A DNA stretch of 64,000 bases from Larimichthys crocea. Its lineage: Eukaryota > Chordata > Actinopteri > Sciaenidae. The stretch spans positions 12,745,157-12,809,156 of the forward strand of contig NC_040018.1 of NCBI RefSeq assembly GCF_000972845.2, in the 5' to 3' direction. Below the pieces are notes generated by a model, which worked only from the letters and a program-made list of their open reading frames with translations, was not told where the DNA came from and searched no databases. Position 1 is the first letter of the stretch. Every line of letters starts with the position of its first letter. Of the stretch, positions 1 to 64,000 are shown piece after piece. Both the position numbers and the translations under genes were made by a program.

Positions 1-398
1 TGTCGAAGTCTGAAGACGTTTGATAACATGACCTTACATGATAGCTGCCAAGAAAACGATGATACTGATTTGATTTTGACTTTTAAAAGAACAGACAGGA
101 TTAACTTAAACATTTCTTCAGTTTCTGCTATAACAAAAGTATTAAAGGTTCATTCTTGACTTTGTAAGAGGTTCATTGGACGAAATAATCTGATGTCAAG
201 AACATATTTCTAACTTTTTATTTGGCACTTGTCTTCATCAGCAGTTTGCTCAGTGGTCATATTGATCTGAACCATCTAAGCAAACGTGAGATGTGGTTGA
301 AAGCACCAATAAAAAGGCAGCAAGTGGACCTTGATTTAAGATTATTTTATTAAAAAATGTTTGTTCTCATTTCTGATTTCATGTGCTATGTTTAATTT

Positions 399-440
399 AA
401 CCCTAACCCTAACCCTAACCCTAACCCTAACCCTAACCCT
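399..440. repeat. Interstitial telomeric repeat, (AACCCT)7
   Basis: Seven perfect copies of the vertebrate telomere hexamer in CCCTAA orientation, flanked by ordinary unique sequence on both sides, so it is not a chromosome end. Confidence 0.97.
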
Positions 441-1210
441 TTTATCACGTTTTTCTATATAAACTTGTAATGTAAACTAGGAGCTTTTTACTGATATCTG
501 ACAGAGCATAACAGTAGATACATTTCAGATTTCTGAGCTAAAGCTGAGTGAACTCATAACTAAGATGATAAAGTCATGATAAAACATTGATTTGTCATGA
601 ATGTGGAAGGCTAATTTCATTTCAGGTGTCCATACTTGGGAAGAGCCTGTTTACAAATAGAAATAAATATGTGTCTGAAGATTTATGCCTTCCTCTTTGT
701 TTTATTGCTGTTTAAACCTCACAGTCCTCACGACTCATGTCCACCAGGGGTCGCCATATGAACAGGATCCTCAGTCACTCATAAACTAGAGCTACAGGCA
801 CATGTGATGGCGTCCAACAGCAAAACCCCAAAACACCGACAAACAGAGTGTCCTTTTGCTTCAGTGCAAGAAAAACACTGCATGGACAACATTTTTAAGA
901 TGTTTTAGGAGCCTCAGCATGTCTCCACCACTGGGTCATGATGGTGCCTTCAGCCTTTTTACTTGGGACTGAGCGTACTCATCAAGAGCTATGTTGTCCA
1001 GATGTTGCAAGGTCCTCATATTTTTCACTCCTAAAGGATAAACTTGTGTCTCGTTCGTCTCTCAACACTTTATGGCTTCCTTACCAAACAAATCTGTTCC
1101 TACTGAGGATATTAATCTTAAAAACAGGTCCCATTTGCAAAGTTACACTTTTTAAAAAGCCTACTATAGTAGCTGGATACTTGATTTCGTATTGTGCAAA
1201 ATGTCCCTGT

Positions 1211-1519
1211 AGAGATGCACCGATATGATTTGGGTATCACTGCCAGTACTGACCTGACAAAGCAGATCAGACATGATCGATCCACATCTACATACAGTTT
1301 CTTCTAACAATTACATCCATTCAAGGCTGCCAACTCGGATTTTAGTGCCACATCCCTTCCAGGTTTCGTGTTACTTGACGTAAAAGTGGTTCCAAAAAGT
1401 TCAAAGCAGTCTGCTGTACAGATTTTAAATTTGGGAACCAGAGAACACTGGTGTCGGATTGGTACGCTGAGACGAGGTATCGGCATCAGGAGAGGAGAAG
1501 TTGGATTGGTGTATCCCTT
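1211..1519. mobile_element. Decayed non-autonomous hAT-like element (about 310 bp)
   Basis: The left end reads agagatgcaccgatatga and the right end attggtgtatccct, an imperfect inverted pair that resembles the TAGGGATGCACCGAT terminus of a widespread fish hAT family. I could not see a clear 8-bp target-site duplication, so boundaries are approximate. Confidence 0.5.
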
Positions 1520-1872
1520 AGTTACCTGCCTGTTTGTCTGACAGGTCTCTATGTATGACTTCATTGTTCCAGTAATCACAAAGAAAAAGAAAAATCACAC
1601 TTGATGCACGTGACGTGCAGCCGCGCGGTCTCAGTTTTTTGCTGTGTCTCGGTGTCAAAACAAATCAGTCGTGTGCAACAAAGGCTCACTGTTCTCACAC
1701 ACGTACACCTCACCTTTGTCTTCGCCACCTTCATGCCTCGGTGAAAAAAGAGATGTTACAGGAACTGTGTAACTGACTGAAACTCTCAGCTGTGGGTACT
1801 TGTTTGTCTCGTGTCTGCCAGCCAGCCCCGCACAATGAGTGTCTTTACTTTCCGATCAAACCATCTCAGTTT

Positions 1873-1875
<3 letters not shown>

Positions 1876-1912
<37 letters not shown>
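1876..1912. repeat. (AG)18 microsatellite
   Basis: Uninterrupted GA dinucleotide run followed by a purine-rich tail. Confidence 0.97.
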
Positions 1913-1916
<4 letters not shown>

Positions 1917-4505
1917 GAGATGGTTCATCTTGAGTTCAGAGTTGTCAGGACAGGAGATAAGATAAGAGTGTGCATCTAACAGTCTGCACCATGCAGATCT
2001 CTTCATAGTGGTGGGTTACTGATAGAATCATAGAGACAAAATGCCCAAATCTCTGAGCTAATACTGTAAACCAGGAATCTGGTTTACCACCACAACACAT
2101 CATGTCATCTACATAGCTTCTCCTTTTATAGACATCTCATTTGATTAAACGGTCTTTAATTGAAGCACCATGACAACACTTAACACATTAGATGATGCTT
2201 GAATTGCTCATCTGTTATGTGGTAAATAGATTTGTTGCTCACATTTCTTCTTTAAGATATTTATATCCCAGAATTGGGGAAATGTGGCGCCTTTTTTTGC
2301 AAAGACTATTCTCAGAAATTGACGGTTTCTAATCTGCGTAGCTAAATAGCACAAGCTCCCCCAGCATTCCAAAAATAAGGATATCTCTAGCTGTCTCACC
2401 CTCGCCCCCGAAAATGTGACCGAAAAGTACCCTAAAGCCCATAACCAATTCATCCTCATGGAAACTGATTTGAAACAGGAACATTTTTTGGGGATTGTCT
2501 GCTGCTGAAAAAATGTCTGGCAGATGCCTGTTTTCTGGGTTAGATGACTTCCCACAGTGACCTCACAGCCCTGAGCATTTCACATGGTTGAATGGACTCT
2601 GGGTTTTAGCTGTGGGTCACTTACACATGCAAGTAAAAAACATCAGGGCCTCCGACAAACAACTCGAAGCGGGCCAAGGAAACAGACATTAACGCAAACT
2701 CTAGAAAGCTCTGCTAATATTCCTTGGAGCTATAAATCAAATGTGTAATTGTGCTTTTCTACTCATGGATGAACGGGCGGTGTCCGGATAAGATCATCTG
2801 GAGCTCAGTTGATTCATGCATTTGATAATTTCCCAACTTAGACCCCCATGTGCTGCAGGCAGCTGACATCATCCTGATTTCTAGGGTGGGACTGGATGAT
2901 GTGTGTTAAACCAGTGAGATCAGCGTTTGGAGTTGTTTCGATGAATTTTGGAGCAGGTGCCGGAATGAAGGGCCACAGGGCTTCAAGGCAGCGAGGCCCC
3001 CAGCAGCAGTGAATCAGCTCTCACATAACCCACATTGTGGAGACACCCAGGAAATGGAAATTGCGACACAGCCCGCATTCATTGCAACTGCAGGGCTACA
3101 CGGATAATGGGATTTGGAGGACCAGTAAAATAAATCAGTATCATCTGTCACTTGAGTATTTTTGGGGGCCAGTGGAGAGGCCAATCAACTTATTTTTCAA
3201 GCTGTCTTCTCCTACAAGAAGCATTCAACCCAGCTGTGATCGTACGTGAAGAACACGGCATCCAAAACCAACAGATACGTGCAATTTTGAATTCATAGAC
3301 TGCTTTTGATTTGTCTTTTTATGCGAGTGCAGCATGCTTCCAGCCAACCAAGACTAATCACATTGAACTCAGAAGTTACCCAAGATCACTGCATTTAAAA
3401 AAACTAAACAAAAACTGCTGTCCTTAGGGGTAATGGATACTCTCATTAGTAATTTGTCTTAAACATCGGAGAAGAAACACTTGAGGAGGCAGTTATTTAG
3501 GCCACCTCACGTCATTGGTTATGCAACTCCAGGGACCTTTCATCTCTTAAAACTATAATACAACTCACTTTCATGAATCTGGATCCAGTCAGGGCAACGC
3601 AGCTATATGGAATCAATGACTGGCGAGTAATGAAATGAAATGGCGAGTAAAACAGCCATCTCTGACTCAGGAGGAAATGATTCCTAACATGCCATTCCAC
3701 ACAATCCTGCTGGATAACTTCCGCTTCATCCTTCTGTTCGTGGGCAGAGGTCCTAATCCCCGTACCCAAAGCAGCGAGATGCTAAATATGGAGAGGACTG
3801 CCAGAGGCTCTGCCCAGATGTTGGCCTGCTGCAGCTCTGCACCTGCTGCCAGTACAAGCCAGCTGGGAGATCATACTTACTGACAAACATCCACCACCTC
3901 CCTCCCCCCTCCTGCTCTTCTTCTGACCTTCAGCTTCCTCTCAGAGAGAGAGAAACCTTCCTGGGACCACAGGAGTCCCGTTAAGAGCCGCCAACCAGGC
4001 GCCACGGAGACGGAGCTGGGGCTCTTGCCCAGTCCCATATTCATTGCTGGCAAGTGAGACACCCATCATCATCCTCTCCAGGCCCTGTTGATGGCTCCAA
4101 GCTATAAAAAAATAAAAAAAACATGAGTTGCAGTGGTGTCTGATTACCTTTCATTGAGAGAAAATCTTTAATAAAGAGGCCGGGAAAACGTGGCAATTAC
4201 AAATGGTTTACGTTTTCTTCCTGTATCCTATGACCTGTTGTGTAACAGAGTTTACAGCCATGCTGGGTGGCTGTGAGAGGCACAACAGTGCTTTGTGCTC
4301 AGTGCTAATCAGCGTCCTAAGATGCTTAAAAAAACAATACTTAGTTTAGCTGGTTAGTATAACATTAACACAAGTATAACACATGTTAAAAGGACAACTC
4401 GACTATAAAACATGTATAATTAACATGTTTGGATGCATTCTGGCACATTTAGACACATGCTGATCAATGTTTGTTTTTGTCCATTCCAACCTTTTAAAAT
4501 CAATA

Positions 4506-4817
4506 CTTGAAAGGTTCCTGGTTCAAACCTCGGCTGGGGCCTTTCTGTGTGGAGTTTGCATGTTGTCCCCGTGTCTGTGTGGGTTTACTACCGGTGCTCT
4601 GGTTTCCTCCCACAGTCCAAAGAAATTCACTTAATAGGTTAACTGGTGACTCTAAATTGTCCGTATGTGTGAATGGTTGCTTGTCTCTATGTGCCGTGTG
4701 ATATGCTGGCGACTTGTCCAGGGTTTACCGTGCCTCTTGCCTAAAGTCAGCTGGGATAGGCTCCAGCCCCACTGTGACCCTGATTAGGATTAGCAGTTGG
4801 ATTGATGGATGGATAAT
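4506..4817 (+). mobile_element. tRNA-derived teleost SINE, 5'-truncated
   Basis: Starts with a B-box-like ggttcaaacc, followed by the very characteristic fish SINE body (ctgtgtggagtttgcatgtt, then tttcctcccacagtccaaa, cagctgggataggctccag) and ends in a GGAT-rich tail (gattgatggatggata). The A box is lost, so it is truncated at the 5' end. It belongs to the AFC-like SINE group by memory of the consensus. Confidence 0.88.
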
Positions 4818-5094
4818 ACACAATTCATATTACACAACTCCTTATAGATCCTCTTACTGTATATTAAAATCAATGAATGCCTGAACAACATCACTTGGTT
4901 TACAAACTTCTTCGCTGTAATGTAAAGTGATATGTACTGATGTCAGGGATTTATAACAATAATAACTAAAACATGCCAAGCCAACAGTATGATCCTTAAA
5001 CGCATCAGTATTTTTACCTCTTCCATGGTCGACTGTCAATGGGCAAACCCTTTGATGACATTCACAGAGTCAAACAAGAACACACACAACATGT

Positions 5095-6355
5095 ACTTTC
5101 AAGTATGTTTGGTTTATTTCCAAAAAATTAGTGTCACCACAAAACATGGTACAAAGATACAGAAACAACAACAAAAAAAAGCCTCTGACGTCTTTGAAGT
5201 TTCATTTGTGTTTTTATTTTTTTAATGAAACTGTATAGGTCGCACAAACAGAACTAATGAGACGAGGATCTTTGAAAAACGCAATGTCCTACATGATATA
5301 TTCATTTACTTCTTTTAAAAGCCCTTAAAAGACACACAGCCTGCCCCGACAATCTGAACCACAACAACAACAAAAAGTCTCCATTTCATTTTCAGAACAA
5401 TGTTTCATCACAAACTGGGAACAGGCCACTCAGGTTCTTGCACCAGTAACAACACGTTAAAAACTTGGTGGTCACATTAGATTTAAGGTTAGAAAAGTAT
5501 ACTTATGTTCAGTACATACAGTATATAAAATGAAATGTCACACGGGTATTTACAGGAAAACATGAAGCCACCACGTTTACACAGTTACACTTTTAATAAA
5601 AAATAATAATTTACATTACATGAGACACGTGTTATCCAGAAGTCAATAAACATTCAACAAAATAGAGAAAACGTCACGTTTTTAAATAGAAAAAAATGTC
5701 ACTCACTGTGCAAATTCTTTTCATTTAGACTGTCTTGAGGAAACGTCGTATGTACATTGTAAAGTAATGCCTTTAGCTTCGCTGTCTGCATCTGTTACAA
5801 AATCTATATTTGATAAGGAGTGCATACTTTAGAGTGCAAACAAATTGCTTTCTCATGTTGTGCATTAAAATCTCTGAGTTTTTGGCGGTTCATTCGTTTC
5901 TTTAAGCAGCAATAACCTCTCCTCGTAGTAAAATATCTGATAGAAATTATTTTAAAGGCTATTTTTCTTCTTTTTTTTTTAAGTCTAAAATTGAACCCAC
6001 AGTTTGAATGGCCAGTGATATTGCTTTGATCTATTTACAACTTAAGTAGGATAACATTTCCTTGGTAGTGCAGTCCCCTAAAACATCAGCTTATCTTCAC
6101 TTCATCCCTGTCAGAGGCACGGAGGAGGGAGCTGACAGCAGAGACGATCGCGTTCGACTCTGAAACAGAGTGACGACAGCTTGATCAGCTGCTAAGTAAC
6201 AGGCAGAGAGGTGGATGGACAGTATTCACCCTCCACTACCAGGCACTTTGTTCACTGTGGTCCCAGAATTTAAGACATCTAAAAGCTCAGTCTCTGCTCT
6301 CAACCACCTGACGCCACCTCTGATTTCCGAGTGTTTGGGCTCTGAGGATTGGAGC
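5095..6355 (-). other. sbf2: sbf2 3' untranslated region
   Basis: About 1.26 kb between the stop codon and the most distal good poly(A) signal on the minus strand. It is AT-rich with no conserved ORF. The exact cleavage point is inferred from the signals, not seen. Confidence 0.65.
5113..5118 (-). terminator. Poly(A) signal AATAAA for sbf2 (distal)
   Basis: TTTATT on the plus strand is AATAAA on the gene strand. A second AATAAA lies at 5213-5218, so two alternative 3' ends about 100 bp apart are possible. Cleavage is expected 15-25 bp further left. Confidence 0.55.
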
Positions 6356-63093
<56,738 letters not shown>

Positions 63094-64000
63094 CTGAAAA
63101 GATATTCAATAAAACACAATAATGAGAGTAAGCGGATAATCCACACAGCACGTCACAGTGACTGGGACAGCATCACATGTTCCAGAGAAGACATATGATT
63201 TTAGTCTTTTAAGCTTTAATCGTTTCAGTGACTACGTTTGTGTGTTTGTCGTACATCGTGTGATCAGAAATTGTTATTATGTCTTCTGAGACTTTCTGCG
63301 TTCAAACCATAAATGCACAGGGCTAATGCCCCCATAGAGAACATAGACAGGATGTCCTGCTTCACTGCAGCAATTACATCTGCTCATCAGAGCGGGAAGT
63401 GGCATGTTCAGTATTTATTTGCCTTGAAAGTCATCAGCGAAGGTGCCAGGCCAACTGCCTCAGTTCCCCAACTGGCTGATCACGAAAGGAATAACAGGGC
63501 TCATGGAAAATTCCCAGTGATTAAGCAAAAAAAAAAAACAGCTGAATACACTTTAGCACAGTAGATTGGATAAAGGTTAAAACTGAAATTTATTTATCTT
63601 CCTGCTGCAAGATTTTTCTTTTCTTTTTTTTTATTTTATCACCCATTAAGAAAACTGACCAACAGGTCTAACAGGTTGACACCCTGTAAACTTTGGATAC
63701 ACCTTGTAAAGCATACTTGAAGTATTATGATTCACAAGGAATAAATCAAGTTCTTCCAAAATCTTCCTGGAATATCCGATTGTTTATATTTCCAAACATT
63801 CTTGTTTGGTAGATTTAAGAATCACACAGATCAACAATTTTCAATGCATGACAGAACAGAGCCATTTTTAGCAAATTGTGGGCAATGAATCTCAGAAAGA
63901 TTGTTACCATAATAAAAAGAATATCAAACAGGTCTTAGATTTCAGAGCAAGAGTGTGAGTCATAACCAATCCTGACACAAAACACATGTAAAGTGTGGAA
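63094..64000. other. sbf2 upstream intron (partial)
   Basis: No sequence resembling the N-terminal SBF2 exon was found. Plain AT-rich intron sequence with an A11 run at 63528-63538. Confidence 0.75.

Larger units (their letters stand above)
1..5094. other. Intergenic sequence 3' of sbf2
   Basis: No coding exon could be supported. The short ORFs here lack family similarity. AATAAA motifs on the plus strand at 309-314 and 662-667 (the latter followed by T/G-rich sequence) could mark the 3' end of a convergent gene; swap70 lies 3' of SBF2 in tetrapods, but no coding evidence is present here. Contained repeats are listed separately. Confidence 0.6.

Noticed and set aside
1..900. 3' UTR of a convergent swap70 gene
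   Set aside because: Only AATAAA motifs support it; no coding exon or recognisable sequence is present. Mentioned as a possibility only.

Overview
This is animal (teleost fish) genomic DNA. There is no operon layout. Coding sequence is broken into short exons with GT-AG splice sites, introns are rich in (CA)n/(GT)n microsatellites, and the repeats are typical of ray-finned fish: a tRNA-derived SINE, a Rex3-like LINE fragment, L1-like and L2-like LINE 3' ends, and a Tol2-like hAT element.

One gene fills almost the whole window: sbf2 (SET-binding factor 2, myotubularin-related protein 13, MTMR13), on the minus strand. I could place 39 coding exons between 63093 (first exon visible) and 6356 (stop codon), all with GT-AG introns and all joining in frame. 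Together they encode 1828 residues plus a stop. The first exon(s), coding for roughly 45-50 N-terminal residues by comparison with the vertebrate protein, lie to the right of the window. Reading from right to left the protein runs: DENN module (about 63.1-48.1 kb), SBF2-family middle domain (about 47.6-30.0 kb), GRAM domain (27.4-25.6 kb), myotubularin pseudophosphatase domain (25.5-9.3 kb), short coiled coil (9.2 kb) and C-terminal PH domain (7.9-6.4 kb). The catalytic Cys-x5-Arg site is lost (Leu and Ile at the key places), as expected for SBF1/SBF2. The 3' UTR runs to about 5.1 kb.

Left of the gene (1 to about 5.1 kb) is intergenic sequence with a short interstitial telomeric repeat, a decayed hAT-like element, a (GA)n tract and a SINE. 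No second protein-coding gene was recognised; in tetrapods swap70 lies 3' of SBF2, but I see no swap70 coding exon here.

The most noteworthy non-coding items are: an almost identical tandem duplication (about 974 bp, offset 1489 bp) just downstream of the first visible exon; a complete 746-bp Tol2-like hAT insertion with perfect 8-bp target-site duplications; a phase-symmetric 84-nt exon preceded by a long UG repeat, which looks like an alternatively spliced cassette; CA repeats directly beside two 5' splice sites; and two strong hairpins inside introns. I found no new multi-gene system here.
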